Assembly (NCBI GenBank): GCA_030146405.1
Contig: JASLBS010000118.1
Coordinates: 1 to 15,969, forward strand
DNA length: 15,969 nucleotides
Source of the DNA: Arthrobacter sp.
Lineage (GTDB): Bacteria; Actinomycetota; Actinomycetes; Actinomycetales; Micrococcaceae
Direction of reading: 5' to 3'
Below the pieces are notes generated by a model. That model was not told where the DNA came from. It searched no databases and saw only the letters and a list, made by a program, of their open reading frames with translations. Numbering within the stretch: position 1 is the stretch's first letter; each line of letters opens with the position of its first letter. Shown piece by piece: positions 6,759-13,578 of the stretch. The position numbers were made by a program, and so were the translations under genes.

Positions 6759-8747
6759 CTAGGCCAGCGACTGATGGGCGCGGGCCGCCTCCAGCCAGCG
6801 GACGGTCTCCTCGCGCAGCGCCTCGGGCCCGATCACCGCCGCCGAACCGCCGAGCCCCGCGACCAGACCCGGGATCCAGGCGCTCGAGGCCACCTTCAGC
6901 CGTGCGGCGAGTCGGTCGTCACCGAGTTCCTGCACTGCCTCCGCCTTGTACTGTGCGGCGATCCATCGGGCGCGCGGCTCCAGCAGGAGTGTGACCGCCT
7001 GGTCCGCGTCGTCGGACCGGTAGGGGGACATCGGGCGTCGCCGACCTTCCCCGCCCGCGTCCTCTGCCGTGGCCGTAGCGGGCTCATCCGTCAGTGTCGC
7101 ACTCTGGATCCGGTCCAGCCGGAAGTTCCGTAGCCCGTCCGAGTCCACGGACCACGCTTCGAGGTACCAGGTGTCCTGGTGCAGGAAGATCCTGATCGGC
7201 TCCAACAACCGGTGCGTGATCTCGTCCCGCGTGGGGACGAAGTAGTCCACCGCCACGCGAACCCTGGACTGGAGTGCTGACTGCAGTACTTCGAGGGTGG
7301 GGTCGATGTCGTCCTCCGTCAGTTTGGTGGCCACGGCGGTCCCGATGACGGCGGCGTCACCCGCGGCGGCCGTCAACTTGGTCTGGGCGCTGACGATCGC
7401 CTCGTTGCTCCGCATGCCGGGCAGCTCCCTCAGTGCCTGGAGGCCGACGATCAACGAGCATGCCTCGTCCATGCTCAGCTTCACCGGCTCCGCGAGGTCC
7501 TGCGCGTTGGTGAGGTAGATGCGCCCGTCCTCGATGTTGACGTCCATCAGGCTGTCGGGGTAGTGCCGCGGGCCGCTGACGAACAACAGATCGAGATCCT
7601 TGGTCAGCTGGGATTCGGAGACATCGAACCTCTTCGCGGTCTCACCGATCTCGGCGCCGGGATTGGCCAGGAGGTAGGGCACGAGGTCGAGGAGTCGGAG
7701 CAGATGGTCCTGGGAGGACGATTTGCGGCGCGGCGCGGCACGCACCCCGCCCGTGATCTCCAGGCCCTCCGGGGCGGCGAGGGCGGCCGCGAGGGCGCCG
7801 TCCAGCAGCCGGGCCACCTCGGTGGCCAGCTCCGAGGGTTCCTCCACACGCGCGTTGGTCCCCAGACCGGCGATGGTGGCCGCCATGGGACTGGAGGCCG
7901 CATAGGGGATCCGGAGCACATCCCACTCCTCCCCGGTCTGCAGTACCTCGGCGTCCTTCCGCACCCGCAGTACCTGGCACGACGCCGGACGGACGTCGAC
8001 GACGGCGATCCGGTCCGGCTCGCTGCGGGAGAGCGAGGAGAGCGTCGAGTTCATGTCGAAGTGCGCCGGTACCTCGAAGTGGCCCTTGAGGAGCACGGGC
8101 TCCCCGGTCATCCGGGACAACCGGAAGAAGCGCTCGGCCTGGCGGGTGGTGTCGAATCCCACCAGGTACCAGTGCCCGAAGCGCGCACCCATACCCCAGG
8201 GATGCACCGTCCGGACCTCCTCCCTGCCCGTACTGGCCGCGCGGTAGGGGAAGCGCAGCGGCGTCCTGGACGTCAGCGCCTGCCACACCACGTCCCAGTA
8301 GGGTGCGTCGGTGGTGATCCGGGGCTGGATGATGGGCGTGAGTTCCACCGCGCCGGACATGCTCCGGGAACTGAGCTTCCTCAGTGCCCGGGATGCCGCC
8401 GAATCGAGGGATCCCTGGTCCCAGACGCCGGCCGCGAGGTTGAGCACGGCGTACTCCTCCGGCCTGAACGTCACCCCGCCGAGGCGATAGTCGTCAGCCT
8501 TGATCCGGTAGCGCTGAACCGTGTTGTCGTTGTCGAAGAGGGTGTCCTCGCTGAAGGCCTCGAGGGGGATGCCCTGCTCGCGCAGTGCCGCCTTGTCACG
8601 ATCGAAGAGTTTCTCGCGCGCCGCCACCGACGTCGCCTCGCGGTACAGGTCGATCTCGTCGAACAGTTCCTCCTTGGTGAAGCCACGGCGGCTGGACAGC
8701 AGCAGGATCACGAGCGTGAGGAGGCGTTCGGTACGTTTTGCAGACAC
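6759..8747 (-). CDS. pafBC: Fused PafB-PafC WYL-domain transcriptional regulator
   Basis: A 662-residue protein made of two WYL regulators in tandem. The PafB half has a helix-turn-helix (about 5-60), a WYL domain with GHWYLVGFD (191-199) and a WCX-like region (about 240-320). The PafC half has a second helix-turn-helix (about 345-415), a second WYL domain with TWYLEAW (526-532) and a C-terminal WCX region (about 580-655). An Ala-rich, then basic linker (about 315-345) joins them. In mycobacteria the halves are separate genes whose products pair to activate the RecA/LexA-independent DNA-damage response; single-chain forms are known from Arthrobacter. The WYL domains are thought to sense a nucleic-acid ligand made during damage. 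The start is a GTG at 8747 with a TAGGGT box six bases upstream, fitting a leaderless mRNA. Confidence 0.95.
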   Translation of the reverse strand: MSAKRTERLLTLVILLLSSRRGFTKEELFDEIDLYREATSVAAREKLFDRDKAALREQGIPLEAFSEDTLFDNDNTVQRYRIKADDYRLGGVTFRPEEYAVLNLAAGVWDQGSLDSAASRALRKLSSRSMSGAVELTPIIQPRITTDAPYWDVVWQALTSRTPLRFPYRAASTGREEVRTVHPWGMGARFGHWYLVGFDTTRQAERFFRLSRMTGEPVLLKGHFEVPAHFDMNSTLSSLSRSEPDRIAVVDVRPASCQVLRVRKDAEVLQTGEEWDVLRIPYAASSPMAATIAGLGTNARVEEPSELATEVARLLDGALAAALAAPEGLEITGGVRAAPRRKSSSQDHLLRLLDLVPYLLANPGAEIGETAKRFDVSESQLTKDLDLLFVSGPRHYPDSLMDVNIEDGRIYLTNAQDLAEPVKLSMDEACSLIVGLQALRELPGMRSNEAIVSAQTKLTAAAGDAAVIGTAVATKLTEDDIDPTLEVLQSALQSRVRVAVDYFVPTRDEITHRLLEPIRIFLHQDTWYLEAWSVDSDGLRNFRLDRIQSATLTDEPATATAEDAGGEGRRRPMSPYRSDDADQAVTLLLEPRARWIAAQYKAEAVQELGDDRLAARLKVASSAWIPGLVAGLGGSAAVIGPEALREETVRWLEAARAHQSLA

Positions 8748-8753
8748 GGGGGA

Positions 8754-8759
8754 ACCCTA
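8754..8759 (-). promoter_or_regulatory. -10 box TAGGGT of a predicted leaderless pafBC transcript
   Basis: The minus strand reads TAGGGT, six bases, then the pafBC GTG at 8747. The same hexamer precedes helY at nearly the same distance. The best -35 candidate is TTTCTG (8776-8781), which is weak and coincides with the T-rich end of the terminator hairpin at 8782-8812. If correct, pafBC is transcribed on its own and not only by read-through from the proteasome genes. Confidence 0.55.
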
Positions 8760-8781
8760 TCTTCAGGCAATGCGGCAGAAA

Positions 8782-8812
8782 GGACGCAGGTCGATGTCGT
8801 CGACCTGCGTCC
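8782..8812 (-). terminator. Strong 13-bp hairpin terminator after the FKBP genes
   Basis: GGACGCAGGTCGA (8782-8794) and TCGACCTGCGTCC (8800-8812) pair perfectly around a five-base loop. On the minus strand the stem is followed directly by TTTCTGCC, a short T-rich tail. It starts 44 bases after the FKBP stop codon (8857-8859). This is the clearest intrinsic terminator in the window and separates the pup/FKBP block from pafBC. Confidence 0.75.
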
Positions 8813-8856
8813 CTCGAGGACTGCTCTACGGAGTCCGGGCTCCGGGGGGAGGGCTG

Positions 8857-9252
8857 CTAGCGGACGGCGAGCAGGTCCACCACGAAGATCAGTGCTTCAT
8901 TGGGTCCGATGGCGGATCCGGCGCCGCCGGCACCGTAGGCGAGGTGCGCGGGGATCTCGAGACGACGTCGTCCGCCCACCTTCATGCCGAGGAGACCCTG
9001 GTCCCAGCCCTGGATGACCTGGCCGACGCCGACCTTGAAGTCGAGCGGTGCCCCGCGGTTCCACGAGGCATCGAACTCCTCGCCGGTGGAGAAGGCGACG
9101 CCCACGTAGTGCGTGGACACGGTGTTCCCGGGCTTCGCCTCGTCACCGGATCCCTCGATGATCTCTTCGATCTTCAGCTCGGTGGGGACGTCGTGTTCGG
9201 GGAAGTCGATCTCCGGCTTCTGCCGGTCGAAACTGCGCTGTCCGAAGGACAT
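8857..9252 (-). CDS. Cytosolic FKBP-type peptidyl-prolyl isomerase
   Basis: A 131-residue single-domain FKBP that catalyses cis-trans isomerisation of prolyl peptide bonds. After a short charged N-terminus (about 1-35) the FKBP fold keeps the usual pocket residues: HYVG with its Tyr, EFDASWNRG with the Phe-Asp pair and Arg, LDFKVG, VIQGWDQGL with the Ile/Trp floor, LAYG and a C-terminal LIFVVDLL strand. No signal peptide is visible, so it should act in the cytoplasm. The ATG at 9252 has the purine-rich AAGGAAAGGA a few bases upstream; the open frame continues upstream to 9285 but that part is outside the conserved protein. It follows the lipoprotein FKBP by 38 bases, an arrangement also found beside pafA/pafBC in relatives. 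A role in proteasome work is not shown. Confidence 0.92.
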   Translation of the reverse strand: MSFGQRSFDRQKPEIDFPEHDVPTELKIEEIIEGSGDEAKPGNTVSTHYVGVAFSTGEEFDASWNRGAPLDFKVGVGQVIQGWDQGLLGMKVGGRRRLEIPAHLAYGAGGAGSAIGPNEALIFVVDLLAVR

Positions 9253-9290
9253 GGTTTTCCTTTCCTTGGGGGTACGGGGTGTCACGCAGC

Positions 9291-10262
9291 CTACTGCGCG
9301 GGGTCGTCCTTGCTGACGATGTCCACGTAGAACACCAGGGTTCCGGAGGGGCGTCCCTCGGGGGCAGGATCTCCGTAGGCCCAGGGTGCGGGGATGACCA
9401 GGAGCACCTTGGAGCCGACCTTCTGGCCGGCCAGACCGTTGGTCCAGCCGGTGATGACTCCGGTCAGCGGGAAGCTGGCGGGCTCGCCGCGCTCGTAGCT
9501 CGAATCGAACTGCTCGCCGTCGCTGTAGCTCCAGCCGCTGTAGTTCGCGGTGATGGTGTCGGTCTCGGCGAGCACCTCGCCGTTCCCCTCCTCGAGCACC
9601 TTGACCACGAGATCGTCCGAGGGCTCGTTGTCCGGGATGGTCACCTCGGGGGCGCCGTCGTCGGCGAAGGTGAAGGTGGGCAGCCGGCCGTCGTCGTCCA
9701 GACCCTGCACGTCGTCCTGGGGAAGGATCTCCGGTTCGGGCAACGGTTCGGGCTGATCTTCGGTGGACTCGATGCGCAGCACGAGGACCTGCGCAGGGGG
9801 CTGCTCGGTGCCCTCCGGGGCCTCGGGCAGCGGCTCGGTGAACGCCACCTGCGCGCCGGTGCGCGTTCCGACGAGGACGTCGTACAGGTCGGGCAGTTCC
9901 TCCTGCAGCTGGTCGTCCACGAGGAGGACCTGGGGTTCGCCCGCATAGGTGTCCCCGAGGACCTCACCGTTCTCGGCGTTGAGCCCGAGGAGCTTGTACT
10001 CGATCTGCTGTCCCGCCTCGATCTCGTCACCCTCGCCCTCCACGATCGCCTTGGCGGCGGACGCGGTGATCTCGAGGGGCGATTCGAACTCGACGGTGGG
10101 CGCCTCGTCCTCCGCCCCTTCGGTCACGGTGAAGGAGTCGAAGACCTCGGCGGCACCTGCCGAGTTACCCGAGGAGCGCCCCTGGACGTCGCCCGTCATC
10201 GGGCCGCCACACGCCGTCAGCATCAGCAGCAGCGGTAGGAGGATTGCTAGTACTTTTCGCAC
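9291..10262 (-). CDS. Exported lipoprotein with C-terminal FKBP domain
   Basis: A 323-residue lipoprotein. Residues 1-18 form a type-II signal peptide with lipobox LTAC (Cys18), so the mature protein is anchored to the outer face of the membrane. Residues about 66-165 look like a worn FKBP-like domain: an IEYKLLGL strand and an AQVLVLRIES end strand are recognisable, but the Phe-Asp pair and VI.GW pocket are missing. A Pro/Glu-rich acidic linker follows (about 168-190). The C-terminal domain (about 215-318) is a normal FKBP with ANYSGWSYSDGEQFDSSYERG, GVITGWTNGL, WAYGDP and LVFYVDIV. It should help exported proteins fold. It starts with GTG at 10262, 137 bases after the pafA stop. The protein is very acidic overall. 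I am unsure whether its transcription comes from pafA read-through or from a weak local promoter. Confidence 0.9.
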   Translation of the reverse strand: MRKVLAILLPLLLMLTACGGPMTGDVQGRSSGNSAGAAEVFDSFTVTEGAEDEAPTVEFESPLEITASAAKAIVEGEGDEIEAGQQIEYKLLGLNAENGEVLGDTYAGEPQVLLVDDQLQEELPDLYDVLVGTRTGAQVAFTEPLPEAPEGTEQPPAQVLVLRIESTEDQPEPLPEPEILPQDDVQGLDDDGRLPTFTFADDGAPEVTIPDNEPSDDLVVKVLEEGNGEVLAETDTITANYSGWSYSDGEQFDSSYERGEPASFPLTGVITGWTNGLAGQKVGSKVLLVIPAPWAYGDPAPEGRPSGTLVFYVDIVSKDDPAQ

Positions 10263-10398
10263 AGAACCACTTTCAGTATCGGTATCCGGTTCGGCCTGCC
10301 TGCCTGCGGAAGAAGGGCCCTTACAAGCCTAACGGCTGCGGGCGCGCCTCCTCTCCCGCAGGCGTCCCCGGATCGTCCTGTGCACCGCCGGCTCGATC
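10263..10398. other. pafA-FKBP lipoprotein intergenic region
   Basis: A 136-bp gap. It has a 7-bp stem CTGCGGG/CCCGCAG (10336-10342 and 10355-10361, loop 12) without a T-run, a possible weak terminator for pafA. It also has the 10-bp palindrome AAGGGCCCTT (10313-10322), and on the minus strand a GATACT hexamer shortly before the lipoprotein start that could serve as a poor -10. None of these is strong enough for a separate call. Confidence 0.4.
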
Positions 10399-11760
10399 TC
10401 ACAATTGCTGCAGCAGGGCATCCACCCGCTCGTCCACCGCGGTGAAGGGATCCTTGCACAGGAGGGTCTGCTGGGTGCGGTCGTTGAGCTTCAGATGCAC
10501 CCAGTCCACGGTGTAGTCGCGGTTCGCCTCCTTGGCACGCCGGACGAACTCGCCGCGAAGCCTGGCCCGGGTGGTCTGCGGCGGGACGTCCACGGCCTCC
10601 TTGATCGCGGTGTCGTCGACCACCCGCGCCACCTCGCCGCGGGCCTGGAGCAGGAAGAACAAGCCCCGGGATCGCGAGATGTCGTGGTACGTCAGGTCCA
10701 GCTGGGCGGCCTTCGCTGAATCGAGGGTGCCGCCGGACCTCGCGAGGTACCGGTCGATGAGCTTCTTCTTGATGGCCCAGTCCACCTCCGTGTCGACCGC
10801 GCTCGTGTTCCCGGTCTCGACGGCGTCCAGGACACGCGCCCACAGGTCGAGGATCGTGGGCACATGGGTGTTGTGCGCTCCGTTCTGCTCCACGAAGGCG
10901 GATGCGCGTGCCAGGTACTCCCGCTGCATCTCGAGGGCGGTCATCTGCCGCCCGTTGGCGAGCCTGAGCAGCCGTGTCCCGGTGAGGTCGTGGGAGATCT
11001 CCCGGATGCTCCGGATGGGATTCTCGAGGCGGAAGTCGCGCATCATCTCCCCTGCCTCCACCATGCGCAGGAGCAGGTCAACGGAGCCGATCTTCAGGAG
11101 CGTGGTGGTCTCGGACATGGTCGAGTCGCCCGCGATCACATGGAGGCGCCGGTAGTGTTCGGCGTCGGCGTGCGGTTCGTCCCGTGTGTTGATGATGGGC
11201 CGTGAGCGCGTGGTCGCCGACGACATCCCCTCCCACAGGTGGTCCGCCCGCTGGGAGAAGGCGTAGATGGAGCCCGACTGCGTGGGCAGCACCTTGCCCG
11301 CGCCGACGAGGAGCTGCCGCGTCACGAGGAACGGGATGAGGATGTCCGCGAGGCGGGAGAACTCCAGCTTGCGCGGTATCAGGTAGTTCTCGTGGCTGCC
11401 GTAGGAGTTGCCGGCGGAGTCGGTGTTGTTCTTGAACAGGTAGATCTTGCCGTCGTAGCCCTCCTGCGCGAGTTTGTGCTGGGCCTCGGTGATGAGGTCC
11501 TCCAGGATCAGCTCGCCCGCGCGGTCATGCGCTATCAGCTGGCCGAGGTCGTCGCATTCCGCCGTCGCGTACTCGGGATGCGAGCCCACGTCCAGGTAGA
11601 GCCGCGAGCCGTTCGTGAGGAAGACGTTGGAGGACCGGCCCCAGCTGACCACCTTCCGGAACAGGTACCGCGCTACTTCCTCCGGCGAGAGCGGGCGTGA
11701 GGTGGGTCCGGAGTAGGAGATGCCGAACTCCGTCTCGACGCCGAAGATCCGCCGGTCCAT
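10399..11760 (-). CDS. pafA: Pup-protein ligase PafA
   Basis: A 453-residue carboxylate-amine ligase of the glutamine-synthetase-like fold. It uses ATP to phosphorylate the C-terminal Glu of Pup and joins it to a substrate lysine by an isopeptide bond. The N-terminus MDRRIFGVETEFGI supplies the metal-binding Glu9/Glu11. LYLDVGSHPEYATAEC (55-69) carries the catalytic Asp57. TRSRPIINTRDEPHAD and the YRRLHVI stretch match the nucleotide-binding sheet. The smaller C-terminal domain binds Pup. It lacks the extra loop that Dop has after the first strand, which separates it from its paralogue upstream. The ATG at 11760 shares one base with the prcA stop (TGATG), so translation is coupled. It is the last gene of the pupylation operon. 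Confidence 0.97.
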   Translation of the reverse strand: MDRRIFGVETEFGISYSGPTSRPLSPEEVARYLFRKVVSWGRSSNVFLTNGSRLYLDVGSHPEYATAECDDLGQLIAHDRAGELILEDLITEAQHKLAQEGYDGKIYLFKNNTDSAGNSYGSHENYLIPRKLEFSRLADILIPFLVTRQLLVGAGKVLPTQSGSIYAFSQRADHLWEGMSSATTRSRPIINTRDEPHADAEHYRRLHVIAGDSTMSETTTLLKIGSVDLLLRMVEAGEMMRDFRLENPIRSIREISHDLTGTRLLRLANGRQMTALEMQREYLARASAFVEQNGAHNTHVPTILDLWARVLDAVETGNTSAVDTEVDWAIKKKLIDRYLARSGGTLDSAKAAQLDLTYHDISRSRGLFFLLQARGEVARVVDDTAIKEAVDVPPQTTRARLRGEFVRRAKEANRDYTVDWVHLKLNDRTQQTLLCKDPFTAVDERVDALLQQL

Positions 11761-12506
11761 CAGGCGTCCCGCCCCGGGGTGAGCAGGGTCTCCAGCTCCG
11801 GGCCGCCGACCCGGCGGAAGGCCCGCCGGCTGCCACGGAGGGTGCTCGGGTCTCGCTCGAGGAACGCCACCTCCAGCAGTGCGGGGTCCAGCACGGCGGC
11901 AACCGGCGGGGCGGCGTCGGCCGGCGTCTCCGTCCCGGGTCCGGTTCGCAGTGCCCGGGCGGCAGCACGGACCGCGCCGGGCAGGTCCAGCTCCGCGGAC
12001 CAGATGCCCTGCAGGGCCTCGATGACGGCGTCGGCCGCGCCACCCATGACCACGAACCCTGTCTCGTCGGCGATCGATCCGTCGAAGGTCAGCCGGTACA
12101 GGTGGTCCGAGTCCTGGGCCCGCCCCACCTCAGCCACCACGAGCTCCACCTCGAAGGGCTTGCTCTCGGCGGTGAACACCCCACCGAGGCTCTGGGCGTA
12201 GACGCTGGCCAGGCCACGGGCCGTCACGTCCTCCCGGGCGTAGGAGTATCCGCGGACGTCCGCGTAGCGAACCCCCGCCTGGCGCAGGCTCTCGAACTCG
12301 TTGTACTTGCCCACGGCGGCGAAGGCGATGCGGTCGTAGATCTCCCCCAGCTTGTGCAGGGAGGGCGAGGGGTTCTCGGCCACGAGGGCGATGCCGTCCC
12401 GGCAGCTCATCACCACCACGGAGCGGCCGCGGCCGATGCCCTTGCGTGCGAAGTCGGCGCGGTCCTTCATCAGCTGCTCGGGAGACACGTAGAACTGCTG
12501 GGTCAT
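11760..12506 (-). CDS. prcA: Proteasome 20S alpha subunit PrcA
   Basis: A 248-residue subunit that forms the outer heptameric rings of the 20S core. The N-terminal helix region (YVSPEQLMKDRADFARKGIGRGRSVV) is typical of the alpha subunit, which gates the pore and docks the Mpa/ARC tail. It has no catalytic N-terminal Thr and no propeptide, as expected. The stretch VVVMSCRDGIALVAENPSPSLHKLGEIYDRIAFAAVGKYNEF is split into strands by Gly and Pro in the usual ntn-hydrolase pattern. The acidic/hydrophobic centre includes DETGFVVMGG. The C-terminal ~55 residues are Ala/Arg-rich and variable. GGGAGG (12515-12520) lies eight bases before the ATG, inside the end of prcB, and only three bases separate the two genes. 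Confidence 0.97.
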   Translation of the reverse strand: MTQQFYVSPEQLMKDRADFARKGIGRGRSVVVMSCRDGIALVAENPSPSLHKLGEIYDRIAFAAVGKYNEFESLRQAGVRYADVRGYSYAREDVTARGLASVYAQSLGGVFTAESKPFEVELVVAEVGRAQDSDHLYRLTFDGSIADETGFVVMGGAADAVIEALQGIWSAELDLPGAVRAAARALRTGPGTETPADAAPPVAAVLDPALLEVAFLERDPSTLRGSRRAFRRVGGPELETLLTPGRDA

Positions 12507-12509
12507 GGC

Positions 12510-13334
12510 CTAGGCCTCCCGTCCCGCTGAGGAGCGGGCGTCGATGATGGCGTGTGCGGCGGCCTCGAGCTCACGCTCGGGAACGCGGCGTGCGCCGGTC
12601 CGGTCCACCACGAGGACCACCGGCCACAGGGCGCGGACGGTGTCCGGCCCGCCCGTGGCGGAGTCGTCGTCGGCCGCGTCGTACAGGGCTTCGACGGCCA
12701 CGCGCACGGCGGACGCCTCGTCCAGCCTCGGGTTCCAGAGCTTCTTCAGCGCCCCGCGGGCGAAGACGGACCCGGAGCCCACGGAGTGGTGCTCGAACTC
12801 CTCGTAGCGTCCTCCCGTGACGTCGAAGGAGAACAGGCGGCCCACGTGGCGGTCCGTGTCGAACCCGGCGAAGAGCGGAACGACGGCGAGGCCCTGCAGG
12901 GCCATCGGCAGGTTCTGGCGGACCATGGCCGCGAGGCGGTTGGCCTTGCCGTCGAGGCTCATCATGGTGGCCTCGATCTTCTCGTAGTGCTCGAGTTCCA
13001 CCTGGAAGAGGCGGATGAGATCCAGACCGATCCCGGCGGTCCCCGCGATCCCGAGGACCGAGTAGTGATCGGCAAGGAAGACCTTCTCGATGTGACGGCT
13101 CGCGATGACGTTACCCATGGTGGCCCGCCGGTCACCGGCCATCAGCACTCCGCCGGGGTAGGTCAGCGACACGATGGTGGTGGCGTGCGGAGCCAGGGAG
13201 GACGCATCGGCGGCGGTTCCCGGGAGGGGCGTCCGGTTGGCCGGCAGCAGTCCGGGGTGGTGCTCGCCCACGTACTCGCTGAAGGAGGCCGAGGCGGCTC
13301 GGGGAACCGCGGCCGAGGCATCATCCTGGAGCAT
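12510..13334 (-). CDS. prcB: Proteasome 20S beta subunit PrcB
   Basis: A 274-residue precursor of the proteolytic subunit. Residues 1-51 form a propeptide ending PHA, which is removed by self-cleavage to expose Thr52 of TTIVSLTYPGG as the catalytic nucleophile. The partner residues Asp68 (AGDRR, mature Asp17) and Lys84 (HIEKVF, mature Lys33) are both present, as is the mature SVLGIAGTAG strand. So the subunit should be active. Seven copies make each inner ring of the 20S core, enclosed by PrcA rings. The residue before the cut is Ala, where the mycobacterial protein has Gly. The ATG at 13334 is three bases after the pup stop; the purine-rich AGAAGGGCGG within the pup end can serve as its ribosome site. 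Confidence 0.97.
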   Translation of the reverse strand: MLQDDASAAVPRAASASFSEYVGEHHPGLLPANRTPLPGTAADASSLAPHATTIVSLTYPGGVLMAGDRRATMGNVIASRHIEKVFLADHYSVLGIAGTAGIGLDLIRLFQVELEHYEKIEATMMSLDGKANRLAAMVRQNLPMALQGLAVVPLFAGFDTDRHVGRLFSFDVTGGRYEEFEHHSVGSGSVFARGALKKLWNPRLDEASAVRVAVEALYDAADDDSATGGPDTVRALWPVVLVVDRTGARRVPERELEAAAHAIIDARSSAGREA

Positions 13335-13337
13335 CCG

Positions 13338-13541
13338 CTACTGGCCGCCCTTCTGCACGAATCCGCGGACGAACTCCTCCGCGTTGGACTCGAGGACGCC
13401 GTCGATCTCGTCGAGGAGGTCGTCCACGCCCTGGGTCTGCGCGGAGTCCTGGGTGGTTGGCGCGGCCTGTGCCGGCTCGGGCAGCTCCTCCTCCGATTCC
13501 GCTGAGGTTCCGCTCCTGTTGATACGATCCTGCGTCGCCAT
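13338..13541 (-). CDS. pup: Prokaryotic ubiquitin-like protein Pup (Gln-terminal form)
   Basis: A 67-residue, acidic and mostly disordered modifier. The C-terminal half (GVDDLLDEIDGVLESNAEEF, 38-57) is the helix that pairs with the Mpa coiled coil and with PafA/Dop. The protein ends FVQKGGQ, so the last residue is Gln. It must be changed to Glu by Dop before PafA can use it, which agrees with dop lying directly upstream. The N-terminal ~37 residues are a flexible leader that starts unfolding in the ATPase pore. GGAAGGA (13550-13556) sits eight bases before the ATG, a clear ribosome site. The 37-bp gap from dop is the largest inside the operon. Confidence 0.97.
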   Translation of the reverse strand: MATQDRINRSGTSAESEEELPEPAQAAPTTQDSAQTQGVDDLLDEIDGVLESNAEEFVRGFVQKGGQ

Positions 13542-13578
13542 ACCGGCCGTCCTTCCGTGGTGGTGCTGCCTTCGGTGC

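Noticed and set aside
7563..9017. Plus-strand open frame opposite pafBC and the FKBP gene
   Set aside because: It spans the terminator and two real genes on the other strand and has an Arg/Gly-rich translation with no recognisable domain.
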